NCBI GenBank assembly: GCA_002844335.1
Contig: CP019155.1
Span: 186,001-250,000, forward strand
Direction: 5' to 3'
Source of the DNA: Haloarcula taiwanensis
GTDB lineage: Archaea; Halobacteriota; Halobacteria; Halobacteriales; Haloarculaceae
Length of the DNA stretch: 64,000 nt
In this document: positions 47,056 to 54,779 of the stretch, one piece after another
Position numbering within the stretch: position 1 is the first letter of the stretch
Layout: each line of letters opens with the position of its first letter
Made by a program: the position numbers and the translations under genes
Notes under the pieces: generated by a model
Told to the model about the DNA's origin: nothing
The model's input: the letters and a program-made list of their open reading frames with translations, nothing else
Databases searched by the model: none

Positions 47056-47200
47056 CACTTTCATCCGTCGGCCTGTGATGTATTGCGCCACCCCGGGGGC
47101 CGCAAATCTCCCGCAAGAGGGATGGCCAACAGTATGAGACACGCCGTGGTACGTCTGTGAGCAAAGCAGTTAACAGCTATACTCCGCGATTCTCACACCC

Positions 47201-47398
47201 ATGCAGGCCGACCCCCAGGAGATAATCGACACCGGCGACAGGCTACTGTCTGAGTATCCCGAACTGTTTACTGAGCAGTACGAGACAAACACTCGACTCG
47301 TTCAGCGACTTGCCAGCGTGGATTCGTTTCGTACCCAGACCCGACTCACCAGATACATCACCCGTGAGAAACGGACACGAAACGGCCCGAAAACGTGA
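47201..47398 (+). CDS. Diverged ribosomal protein S17e-like protein
   Basis: A 65-residue protein. The pattern G-x-L-L-x-x-YP-x-x-F-x-x-x-(Y/F)E-x-N-x-x-(L/V)V-x-x-L...(V/I)(D/E)S...R...YIT(R) follows archaeal S17e across its whole length (TGDRLLSEYPELFTEQYETN, then YITREK). It is not the housekeeping copy by sequence: many normally conserved residues (for example the R-N-R-I-A-G-Y block) are changed to TRLTRY. An AT-rich TTAACAGCTATAC (47169-47181) precedes it. Role unknown: perhaps an alternative ribosomal or RNA-binding protein. Confidence 0.6.
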   Translation: MQADPQEIIDTGDRLLSEYPELFTEQYETNTRLVQRLASVDSFRTQTRLTRYITREKRTRNGPKT

Positions 47399-47489
47399 GA
47401 CCACCGCGAACCACACGCGACACACGGAGTGCCACACGTCTGTGCCCGGCTTGTCTGCACTCGGTGGTCGCCCCTATATGAGGACCTTC

Positions 47490-47496
47490 TTTATAC
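47490..47496 (+). promoter_or_regulatory. TATA box of the deaminase gene
   Basis: TTTATAC lies 22-28 bases before the ATG at 47518, giving a leaderless transcript. Confidence 0.6.
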
Positions 47497-47517
47497 AGAG
47501 ACCGTCTTGCAGAACGT

Positions 47518-48852
47518 ATGCTACTCACTGGGACTGTCGTTGCAGATTCCGAGACTGTCCTGCAGGACGGGGCGGTCGTCGTCTCCGGGGACCGTATCGA
47601 GGCTGTTGGTTTACGGGCCGAACTCGAATCGCAGTACGCCGATCACGAACACCAGTCCTACGACGTGTTATTGCCGGGACTCGTCGGCGGCCATATCCAC
47701 TCCGTACAGAGTCTCGGCCGCGGCATCGCCGACGACACGGAACTGCTCGACTGGCTGTTCGACTACATTCTGCCGATGGAAGCCTCCCTGACCGCTGCGG
47801 AGATGGAGGTCGCGGCGAAACTTGGCTATCTGGAAATGATCGAAAGCGGGACCACGACCTGTATCGACCACCTCTCGGTCGCACACGCGGACCGCGCTTT
47901 CGAAGCAGCGGGCGAGATCGGTATTCGTGGCGTGCTCGGTAAGGTGCTGATGGACCAGCGCTCACCGGACGGCCTGCTAGAGGAGACACAGGCCGCACTG
48001 GACGAGTCTGAGCGCCTTATTCAGCAGTATCACGGTGCCTACAACGACCGGATCCGGTACGCCGTCACCCCGCGTTTTGCCGTCTCCTGCAGTGAGGCCT
48101 GTCTCCGGGGCGTGCGCGAACTGGCGGATAAATACGACGGCGTCCGCATCCACACCCACGCCAGTGAGAATCAGAGCGAAATCGAGACGGTGAAAGAGGA
48201 TACCGGGATGCGCAACATCCACTGGCTCGACGAGGTGGGACTCACCGGCGAGGATGTGGTCCTTGCGCACTGTGTCTGGACCGACGAGAGCGAGCGCGAA
48301 GTCCTCGCTGAGACGGGAACCCACGTCACACACTGCCCGTCATCAAACATGAAACTCGCCAGCGGCATCGCGCCCGTCTGGGACTATCGCGACCGCGGTA
48401 TCAACGTCGCTATCGGCAACGACGGCCCGCCCTGTAACAACACGCTCGACGCATTCACCGAGATGCGACAGGCGAGTCTCCTCCAGAAAGTCGACCAGCT
48501 GGACCCGACGGTGACGCCGGCGGCAGAAATCTTCGAGATGGCGACGCGAAACGGCGCGAAAGCCGCTGGGTTCGAGGAACTCGGCGCGATTCGGGAGGGA
48601 TGGCGCGCTGACATCGTCGGTCTCGATACGGACCTCACGCGCGCGACGCCGCTGCACGACGTGCTCTCCCATCTGGTGTTTGCGGCACACGGCGACGACG
48701 TTCGGTTCACGATGGTCGACGGGAACGTCCTCATGGAACACGGTGACGTAACGACTATCGACGCCGACGCCGTCCGCTCTCGGGCCTCGACGATGGGGCT
48801 GGAGATGGACCTCGAAGACGAGCGCAAGTCCGCACAGGAACAAAAGCCCTGA
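47518..48852 (+). CDS. Amidohydrolase-type deaminase (guanine/S-adenosylhomocysteine deaminase family)
   Basis: A 444-residue metal-dependent deaminase. Metal and substrate motifs: GLVGGHIHSVQSLGRG (near 58), HTHASENQSEIE (near 210), VVLAHCVWTD, CPSSNMKLASGIAPV and IGNDGPPCNNTLD (near 300). This is the ATZ/TRZ and MtaD group, which deaminates guanine, methylthioadenosine, S-adenosylhomocysteine or cytosine. The position beside RidA and Mo hydroxylases suggests a purine deaminase (guanine to xanthine); the substrate is inference. Confidence 0.85.
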   Translation: MLLTGTVVADSETVLQDGAVVVSGDRIEAVGLRAELESQYADHEHQSYDVLLPGLVGGHIHSVQSLGRGIADDTELLDWLFDYILPMEASLTAAEMEVAAKLGYLEMIESGTTTCIDHLSVAHADRAFEAAGEIGIRGVLGKVLMDQRSPDGLLEETQAALDESERLIQQYHGAYNDRIRYAVTPRFAVSCSEACLRGVRELADKYDGVRIHTHASENQSEIETVKEDTGMRNIHWLDEVGLTGEDVVLAHCVWTDESEREVLAETGTHVTHCPSSNMKLASGIAPVWDYRDRGINVAIGNDGPPCNNTLDAFTEMRQASLLQKVDQLDPTVTPAAEIFEMATRNGAKAAGFEELGAIREGWRADIVGLDTDLTRATPLHDVLSHLVFAAHGDDVRFTMVDGNVLMEHGDVTTIDADAVRSRASTMGLEMDLEDERKSAQEQKP

Positions 48853-48872
48853 GTGGCCCTCGGCGGGTGCCC

Positions 48873-49256
48873 TTACTCGCTCGTTGCGATGGCTTCGATT
48901 TCGACGCCGACACCCTTTGGCAGGTTAGCGACCTCAACTGCGCTCCGGGCCGGCGGCGCGTCGTCGAAGAAGCCGGCATATGTGTCGTTCATCGCCTCAA
49001 AATCGTCGATATCGTCGAGATAGACGGTCACCTTCAACACATCGCTCATTGCAAGCCCCTCGGAAGCCAGCACCGCTTCGACGTTCGATAGCGCCTGTTC
49101 GGCCTGTGTCGCTATCGGTTCGTCGTCGAGCAGGTCGCCGTCGGGCGTCATCGGAATCTGGCCCGCGGTGAACACGAGCGAGCCGTTCGTCGTTGCCTGA
49201 CTGTACGCGCCGACCGCATCGGGAGCATCGGTCGTGCTGAGTATCCGTTTCATCAA
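48873..49256 (-). CDS. ridA: RidA family enamine/imine deaminase
   Basis: A 127-residue YjgF/UK114 family protein. GAYSQATTNGSLVFTAGQIPM (residues 16-36) and PPARSAVEVANLPKGVGVEIEAIA (near 100-124) are the family signatures, including the Arg that binds the carboxylate of 2-aminoacrylate-like intermediates. Such genes often accompany purine and pyrimidine catabolism, where they hydrolyse reactive imines or aminoacrylates. Convergent with the deaminase (20-base gap). Confidence 0.93.
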   Translation of the reverse strand: MMKRILSTTDAPDAVGAYSQATTNGSLVFTAGQIPMTPDGDLLDDEPIATQAEQALSNVEAVLASEGLAMSDVLKVTVYLDDIDDFEAMNDTYAGFFDDAPPARSAVEVANLPKGVGVEIEAIATSE

Positions 49257-49285
49257 TCTGGAGTTCCACCATCAGCATCTTAAAT

Positions 49286-49903
49286 TCACAGGCCGTCGCG
49301 GCGGTCGGTGAACTCGGCACGGTCTGCAGCAGTGTCGATATCCCAGTGGATGCCAGGGTCTGCAACATCGATGAACGCTGTCTCCTCGTTGGCTTCGATG
49401 ACGTCTCGGCCACCGCGGTCGCCGGAGACCGAGGCGAGGGCATCGAAGTGGCAGCCGTCGAAAAGCACCGGATTACCCCGCTGCCCATCGTATTTGGGAA
49501 CGACAATGCTTGCCGAGCCTGTACGGTACGTTTCGATAAGTGTCTCGATGGTTTCGACGCGTACGAACGGCATATCGCCAAGCAGGAACAGGGCGGCGTC
49601 CCAGTCGGCCGAACGGGCGAACTCGACGCCGTGTCGAACTGATGCACTCTGGCCTGCCGCGTAATCGCTGTTGTGGCGGTGGGACAGCGAGAGTCCATCG
49701 AGCGCCTCAGCGACAGCCTCGTCCTCGTAGCCGAGGACGGCGACAACGTCCGTCAATGATGACTGGCTGGCGGTTTCGGCCACCTGTCGGACGACCGCTG
49801 TTCCGTCGATAGTCGCCAGCAATTTGTTACCCGGTCCATACCGTGCGCTCCGACCAGCGGCGAGGATAACACCGCCGACTCCGGGATGGTCCTGACAGTT
49901 CAT
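49286..49903 (-). CDS. mocA: MocA-like molybdenum cofactor nucleotidyltransferase
   Basis: A 205-residue nucleotidyltransferase of the MocA/MobA fold. GVILAAGRSARYGPGNKLLATIDGTAVVRQ (about 10-38) binds nucleotide; LLGDMPFVRVETI near 100 has the metal Asp; PVLFDGCHFDAL and the GGRDVIE block end it. The MocA family converts Mo-molybdopterin to molybdopterin cytosine dinucleotide, which xanthine-dehydrogenase-type hydroxylases of bacteria and archaea use. Location beside YqeC and the XDH genes supports this assignment. Confidence 0.85.
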   Translation of the reverse strand: MNCQDHPGVGGVILAAGRSARYGPGNKLLATIDGTAVVRQVAETASQSSLTDVVAVLGYEDEAVAEALDGLSLSHRHNSDYAAGQSASVRHGVEFARSADWDAALFLLGDMPFVRVETIETLIETYRTGSASIVVPKYDGQRGNPVLFDGCHFDALASVSGDRGGRDVIEANEETAFIDVADPGIHWDIDTAADRAEFTDRRDGL

Positions 49904-49945
49904 GCTTACCTTCCTCTCGAACCGAGACTGGCTGTTTCCACGAAG

Positions 49946-50731
49946 TCAGCCATCGCTCTCTGCCTCTTGCAGATCTGCTTCTGAGACGACTTCACAGATA
50001 TCGGAGGTGAACGACGTGATGACGCCCTGAGAACACCGCTTCGTCTGTGAAAGCGAGTACGTGAGTACGTCTCTGGCGGTCCGCTGCTGTGGCTCGGTAT
50101 CCGCTTTGTTGATTAACGGTATCACAGACGCCCCGGCTGGCGCGTTTCGGAGGCCACCGTCGGGATGTGTGAGCACTGTTCCGACAGCGTCTGGCGTGAT
50201 CGTCTCGCCAACATTGATATCGGTGATGTCTGCGACCCGCTCCGGCCGATGGACCACATCCGTCGTCAGCGGTTCACCGACGGCGGTGACCGAGGCGACC
50301 GGGACGACGTGGCTGGCCGTGCTCGGGACGACTGGCTCCCCATCTCCAGGTGCTTTGAACTCTCGCCTGCGTGCCCCGTCAGCCTTGATGAGGAGCCAGT
50401 CGAACAGTCCAACACTGGATAGTTGTTCTACTATACTCGCCTCCAATCCGCGAACCTTCCGGTCAACTCGCGCCGGGTCGGGTACTTCCTCGCGAGCGAC
50501 GGCAATTGGTGGGTCGTGTGCTTCGAGGTCAGCGCGCCACGCGTCCGGATCGATGAGCGTCAGCGGCAGGTCAGACGGCGGTGGCATCGCCGTTGTCGTC
50601 GTGTAGCCCACGTCGTACCTCTCGTCGGTGCCCTCCACCGTCAACTGTCCCATCGCGGTTTTCTTTCCGCCGGCCCCGACAAAAGCGACAGCGGCGCTGG
50701 ACCCCAAGCCCAGCGCAGCAGCCAGATGCAT
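49946..50731 (-). CDS. yqeC: Selenium-cofactor protein YqeC-like
   Basis: I chose MHLAAALGLG at 50731 (261 residues), because the 28 upstream codons run into the promoter of the divergent tusA. A P-loop-like VAFVGAGGKKTAM (about 15-27) opens the domain; WLLIKADGARRREFKAPGDGEPVVP (near 115-140) is the typical YqeC block; INKAD lies near 210. YqeC is one of the accessory proteins found with SelD and YqeB in selenium-dependent molybdenum hydroxylase systems; its reaction is unknown. Confidence 0.85.
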   Translation of the reverse strand: MHLAAALGLGSSAAVAFVGAGGKKTAMGQLTVEGTDERYDVGYTTTTAMPPPSDLPLTLIDPDAWRADLEAHDPPIAVAREEVPDPARVDRKVRGLEASIVEQLSSVGLFDWLLIKADGARRREFKAPGDGEPVVPSTASHVVPVASVTAVGEPLTTDVVHRPERVADITDINVGETITPDAVGTVLTHPDGGLRNAPAGASVIPLINKADTEPQQRTARDVLTYSLSQTKRCSQGVITSFTSDICEVVSEADLQEAESDG

Positions 50732-50825
50732 ACGGTCGCTCCGCGGAAGACACACAAATAGCTTACCGGGGCAACGGTATGTGGCGGCGATAGTGTTTTT
50801 GTGACATGATGACACACGTACCGGT

Positions 50826-51074
50826 ATGGCTCGCGTAGACGTTCGTGGTGAAATCTGTCCCCGTCCGGCGCTTATCGTCCGACAGGCGCTTTCGGATCTC
50901 GATACCGGTGAGACGCTCGTCGTGCGGGGCGATTACCCCCCCGCTGAAGAGAATCTCCGGAGGATGTGTACGACGCACGGTATCGACGTGACGACAGCGG
51001 AGACCGCTGGCGAGTCCGACGAGTTCGAACTCGAACTCCGGGTGACCGAGATGGCGTCGCTATCGGAGGCCTGA
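50826..51074 (+). CDS. tusA: TusA/SirA-like sulfur carrier
   Basis: An 82-residue protein with the TusA signature VRGEICPRPALIVRQAL; Cys11 is the expected persulfide (or selenopersulfide) carrier. The remainder fits the two-layer alpha/beta fold (TLVVRGDYPPAEENLRRMC). The selD start lies two bases after its stop, and the promoter is shared with divergent yqeC (94 bases). TusBCD relatives are encoded in the same island, so TusA may pass sulfur or selenium to them or to SelD. That role is inference. Confidence 0.9.
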   Translation: MARVDVRGEICPRPALIVRQALSDLDTGETLVVRGDYPPAEENLRRMCTTHGIDVTTAETAGESDEFELELRVTEMASLSEA

Positions 51075-51076
51075 GT

Positions 51077-52114
51077 GTGGGAACCGACGCTCCGACTGCG
51101 GACGACGAGACGACGCGCCTGACGGAGTACACCGAACTCCACGGCTGTTCCTGCAAAGTCGGCCAGAGCGACCTCGATTCGCTGCTCGCCGATGCCGGCC
51201 TCACCGGTGAGAACGACTCGTTGCTGTTCGGCATCGGCGAGGACGCCGCTGCCCGGAAACTTACCGACGATATCGCGTTGGTTTCGACGGTGGATTTCTT
51301 CACACCTATCGTCGACGACCCGTACGACTTCGGTCGTATCGCCGCTTGTAATGCCGCTAGCGATGCGTTCGCTACAGGTGCGGTCGAGAACATCGACTGT
51401 CTGGTCACTCTCGGCCTCCCGCGAGACGTAACCGAGAGCGCAGCGCCCATCCTCGCCGGCATGGCTGACGCGCTGGACACGATGGACGGCGTCATCGCTG
51501 GTGGCCACACCATCATGAGTCCGTGGCCCTTCGCCGGCGGAGCGATTTCGGCGACAGCACGACCCGACGCCCTGCTCACTTCACACGGGGCTAGCCCCGG
51601 CGACCGACTCTACCTGACCAAACCGCTCGGGACGCAACCGGCGATGGGGGCGACCCGCGTAACCGACGAGCAGTTCGTTGAGATAGTCACCGACGCCGCT
51701 GAGCGCCCGCTCGACAGTATTGCTTCGGAAGCCATCGCGTGGATGACGACTACGAACCGGGACGCAATGGTCGCGTGCCGCGAATATGCAACCGCCGCAA
51801 CCGACATTACCGGCTTCGGCCTCGCCGGCCAGAGCCGCGTGATGGCCGCCCGCTCGAATGTCGGTATCGAACTGACGCACCTCCCGGTCATCGCAGGAAC
51901 GCCCGGTCTCTCGACGCTTTTCGGATACGGGCTAACTGACGGAGAGAGCGCGGAGACCAGCGGCGGCCTGTTCGTCTCCGTCCCACCGGCTGCGACTGCT
52001 GCCGTCGAATCGGCGTTCGACGACGCCGGCGTGTTCTATCGAGCTGTCGGCCGCGTTACGGCCGGACGCGGCGTCACGATTGACGACCCGACTATCGAAG
52101 AAGTTCGTTCATAA
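51077..52114 (+). CDS. selD: Selenide, water dikinase (selenophosphate synthetase, SelD)
   Basis: The frame is open further upstream but overlaps tusA; I chose the GTG at 51077 (345 residues). Catalytic loop: LHGCSCKVGQ with Cys24 and Lys27, equivalent to Cys17 and Lys20 of E. coli SelD. VSTVDFFTPIVDDPYDFGRIAACNAASDAFATG is the ATP-binding, metal-binding block, and GGHTIMSP and TDITGFGLAGQSRVMA follow. It makes selenophosphate from selenide and ATP. No selenocysteine or selenouridine gene is visible here; neighbours point to selenium in a molybdenum hydroxylase. Confidence 0.93.
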   Translation: MGTDAPTADDETTRLTEYTELHGCSCKVGQSDLDSLLADAGLTGENDSLLFGIGEDAAARKLTDDIALVSTVDFFTPIVDDPYDFGRIAACNAASDAFATGAVENIDCLVTLGLPRDVTESAAPILAGMADALDTMDGVIAGGHTIMSPWPFAGGAISATARPDALLTSHGASPGDRLYLTKPLGTQPAMGATRVTDEQFVEIVTDAAERPLDSIASEAIAWMTTTNRDAMVACREYATAATDITGFGLAGQSRVMAARSNVGIELTHLPVIAGTPGLSTLFGYGLTDGESAETSGGLFVSVPPAATAAVESAFDDAGVFYRAVGRVTAGRGVTIDDPTIEEVRS

Positions 52115-52131
52115 CGTCAAGTAGGAGCCTG

Positions 52132-53712
52132 CTACCGCAACCGGAGCACTGCCTCCAGCACCCCACCGCCGAGACACAGTGCCTTGTCGGAAATCTTCGT
52201 TGGGTCGACAGACTCGCCACGGGGATCGACGTCGCCGAGCTTAGTGCCCTCACTGACGCTGAGGCCGTCGTGAACGAGGCCGCGAACCAGCCCGTCTATC
52301 TCTGTCTCGACCGGCAGTTCACCGACCGTGCCGACCACATCGCCGGCTGTGACAGTATCGCCGATGGCGACCGTGGGGGTCCACTCACCGTCGGTCGGTG
52401 CACGGAGCACCCGCTCGTGGGTGTAGCCGCGCCGCTCGCCGGGCTCGCCGTCGTACTCGCTCGCTGCCCCCTCGTAGAACACCCGGCCGAGCTCGTGCCC
52501 GCGGTCGGTCTCGACGACCGCGTCCACGTCCTCGCCGGCCTCGAAACCAGGTCCCATCCCAATCACTACGTCGGCGTCTCCCCGTCGCGTGCCGGTGTCG
52601 AACGTCCCTTTCGCCATGATAGCATCGACGAGGACTGCAGCGTTGAGTTCGTCGGCGACGGCCGCCTCAGGGTCGACGAGGACCGGGACGACATCGTCGG
52701 CAAGCAGTTCAAGCGCCTCGTCGATGTCCGCTGCTGCCCGGCCAGTGAGTCCCTCGACCGTCACTTCGTCTTCGTACAGTGCAGCGCCGAAGGCGACTGC
52801 CCGCCGGACTACCGTTGGCTGTTCGACCTCTGTGACGATAACCGGAAAGCCAGCCTGCTGCAGGCGATAGACCACGCCGCTCCCGAGGTCGCCGCCGCCG
52901 CGGACGACGACCAGGTCGTCGAGGTTCAGTCGTGTCGACCGCTTACCGGTGGCGTCGTGGCGGTCCATGGTGACCTCGGAGAGGATCGAGAGCGCGACGG
53001 CGGCCGGGCCGCTCCCGCCGAGGTCGAGTCCAACCGGAGTTCGGACCCGGCTGAGTTCCCGACGGGCGTAGCCCGATTCGGCGAGTGAGTCGAGGACGTG
53101 ATTGGCCTTTGTCTCGCTGGCGACGAGGCCGACGTAGCCGGCCTCACCGTCCAGCGCCGCTGCGACGGCCTCCTGATCGAACGTCCCGCTTCGCGTCGCG
53201 ACAGCCACCGCCGTCTCCGTCCCCATTGGGAGGTCGCCGAGCACGTCGCCGTAGCCGCCGTGAATTACGTCCGTCTCGTCGGGGAACTGCCCCGGATCGG
53301 CGTACGCCTCGCGGTCGTCGACCACGGTGACGGCGTAGCCCAGTCGCTCGGCCAGCGGGGCCAGTTCGACGCCGACGTGGCCGCAGCCAGCGATATAGAG
53401 CCGTGCCTGCCCGCGAACCCGGTCGATGAACACGTCCATCTCGCCGCCACAGACCATTCCCGTGTTGCCGCCGGGTTCGAGTTCGTACGTCCGGACGCCG
53501 GGGTCGTCGGCTCCTGAAAGCACTGACCGGGCGTCCTGTACGGCGAGATGCTCGACCGTGCCCCCTCCGATGGTCCCGTACTCGTCGTCGCCTGTGACTA
53601 TCATCTTGTCCCCTACGTCTCGCGGTGCGCTGCCGTCCTTGCGGACGATAGTCAGGAGTGCTGCCGGTTCTCCCTGCGCGGCCAGTTCGTCGAGCCGTTC
53701 GAACAGACTCAT
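52132..53712 (-). CDS. XdhC-YqeB fusion protein
   Basis: The frame is open further upstream but the natural start is MSLFERLDEL at 53712, overlapping tusB by four bases; 526 residues. Residues 1-245 are XdhC/CoxI: IVRKDGSAPRDVGDKMIV, GGGTVEHLA, and a Rossmann motif YIAGCGHVGVELAPLAERLG at 106-125. Residues 262-526 are YqeB: DLVVVRGGGDLGSGVVYRLQQAGFPV (266-291), VIGMGPGFEAGEDVD and a biotinyl-like VAIGDTVTAGDVVGTVGE near 475. XdhC inserts sulfurated Mo cofactor into XDH; YqeB marks selenium-dependent hydroxylases. The fusion joins these two steps. Confidence 0.9.
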   Translation of the reverse strand: MSLFERLDELAAQGEPAALLTIVRKDGSAPRDVGDKMIVTGDDEYGTIGGGTVEHLAVQDARSVLSGADDPGVRTYELEPGGNTGMVCGGEMDVFIDRVRGQARLYIAGCGHVGVELAPLAERLGYAVTVVDDREAYADPGQFPDETDVIHGGYGDVLGDLPMGTETAVAVATRSGTFDQEAVAAALDGEAGYVGLVASETKANHVLDSLAESGYARRELSRVRTPVGLDLGGSGPAAVALSILSEVTMDRHDATGKRSTRLNLDDLVVVRGGGDLGSGVVYRLQQAGFPVIVTEVEQPTVVRRAVAFGAALYEDEVTVEGLTGRAAADIDEALELLADDVVPVLVDPEAAVADELNAAVLVDAIMAKGTFDTGTRRGDADVVIGMGPGFEAGEDVDAVVETDRGHELGRVFYEGAASEYDGEPGERRGYTHERVLRAPTDGEWTPTVAIGDTVTAGDVVGTVGELPVETEIDGLVRGLVHDGLSVSEGTKLGDVDPRGESVDPTKISDKALCLGGGVLEAVLRLR

Positions 53713-53954
53713 ACGAAGCTCTTGACCTCCTGTTCGACGAGGCACTCGACCACGTCGTCGTAGGATATCCGGTCGATGTCCGGCGGGAGTGAAACGCCAC
53801 GCACGTCTACGTCTCTCGCGACCGCTGAGACGGAGGCGTCGATATCCGGCGTGAGGTAGACGCCGTCCTGAATCAGCACGACGCGTGCCTCGGGGTCCCC
53901 GGCGGCGGTACGCAGCCCGATTTCCGCCATCGGTTTGTCGATGAGATACAGCAT
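53709..53954 (-). CDS. tusB: DsrH/TusB-like protein
   Basis: An 81-residue protein with the DsrH pattern MLYLIDKP, VVLIQDGVYLTPDI and the C-terminal DRISYDDVVECLVEQEVKSFV. In E. coli TusBCD forms a hexamer that takes persulfide sulfur from TusA. Start overlaps the downstream XdhC-YqeB gene (ATGA) and follows tusC with a two-base gap. Confidence 0.82.
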   Translation of the reverse strand: MLYLIDKPMAEIGLRTAAGDPEARVVLIQDGVYLTPDIDASVSAVARDVDVRGVSLPPDIDRISYDDVVECLVEQEVKSFV

Positions 53955-53956
53955 TG

Positions 53957-54310
53957 TCAGAAGTCCAGTGTTCGGTCGGCGTCACGGATGCGGGCGGTAA
54001 CGCGGTCGTCCGACCAGACGGCCACGTCGTCGTCGATTTCGCTCTTTTCGATACTGCGCTCGGCCATCGCCGCGCCGTCCGCGACCATCTGTCCGTCCTG
54101 TTCTTCCAGATCGGCGACATGCCCGCTCATGTTGAGCGCGTTGCGGTCGACGGCCTCCCGAGCGCCGTACACGCCGTCCTGTGTGAATATCACGGTCACG
54201 TCGTGCATGTCGAAGCCGGCCGCGATACCACGGGCGGCGCGCAGCCCCTCCGGGATATGGACACGTCCACACGGCGCACGGGTAAGCAGGACGACGACAT
54301 CCTGTTTCAT
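53957..54310 (-). CDS. tusC: DsrF/TusC-like protein
   Basis: A 117-residue DsrE-fold protein: VVVLLTRAPCGRVHIPEGLRAARGIAAGF, then VTVIFTQDGVYGAREA. It lacks the second Cys of TusD, as is usual for TusC, but carries Cys14. Overlaps tusD by four bases (ATGA). Acts as a subunit of the sulfur-relay hexamer. Confidence 0.82.
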   Translation of the reverse strand: MKQDVVVLLTRAPCGRVHIPEGLRAARGIAAGFDMHDVTVIFTQDGVYGAREAVDRNALNMSGHVADLEEQDGQMVADGAAMAERSIEKSEIDDDVAVWSDDRVTARIRDADRTLDF

Positions 54311-54678
54311 AGCGAGACCACCCGGTCGACCTCGCCGATGATGTCCGCAAGGTCCGGCAGCAGTCCGACTTCGACGCCATCGGGGTAGTCGGCGGGCGCG
54401 TCAATGCCGCGTGCGTCGACACAGAGTCCACAGCAGATAACCTCCGCGCCGTCCGCGATAAGTTCCTGAAACTTCTCTGTCGGCATCTCGTCGTACAGCC
54501 CGCTGTCCGAACAGCCCGGCAGGGTCTGGTCCGCGACAGGAACGAGCGCGCCGTCGAGGTAGTGGAAGTAACTCACCTCGTGACCCTGGTCCAGCGCCGC
54601 CCGCCCCAGTTCGTAGGCGGTACGCCACCGCTCACTGTCGAAGGGACCCCCTGTCAGCAGAAAACCGATGTACGCCAT
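54307..54678 (-). CDS. tusD: DsrE/TusD-like protein
   Basis: I chose MAYIGFLLTGGPFDS at 54678 (123 residues); the 33 codons upstream contain the xdh terminator. Catalytic motif GAEVICCGLCVDARGI with Cys86 in the position of the active Cys of TusD, plus Cys82 and Cys83. TusD accepts sulfur from TusA. A TATA box (CTATTAAGA) lies at 54703-54711. First gene of a coupled set tusD-tusC-tusB-xdhC/yqeB. Confidence 0.87.
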   Translation of the reverse strand: MAYIGFLLTGGPFDSERWRTAYELGRAALDQGHEVSYFHYLDGALVPVADQTLPGCSDSGLYDEMPTEKFQELIADGAEVICCGLCVDARGIDAPADYPDGVEVGLLPDLADIIGEVDRVVSL

Positions 54679-54702
54679 ACTGTCGAGGTTTTCCCGACCA
54701 GC

Positions 54703-54711
54703 TCTTAATAG
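54703..54711 (-). promoter_or_regulatory. TATA box of the tusDCB-xdhC/yqeB operon
   Basis: CTATTAAGA on the minus strand lies 25-33 bases before the tusD start, so this operon has its own leaderless promoter after the xdh terminator. Confidence 0.5.
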
Positions 54712-54727
54712 TTTGCTCGACACACCG

Positions 54728-54757
54728 AAAAAACACTCCGTGTGTGATATTACACGG
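54728..54757 (-). terminator. Hairpin plus T-run terminator of the xdh operon
   Basis: On the minus strand CCGTGT (54757-54752) pairs with ACACGG (54743-54738) around an eight-base loop and a T6 run follows (54733-54728), 20-50 bases after the stop of the Mo subunit. Confidence 0.6.
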
Positions 54758-54779
54758 AAGAAAACTGCCCGAAACAAAC

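Noticed and set aside
50966-51076. Upstream extension of selD
   Set aside because: It overlaps tusA in another frame; SelD homology begins after the GTG at 51077.
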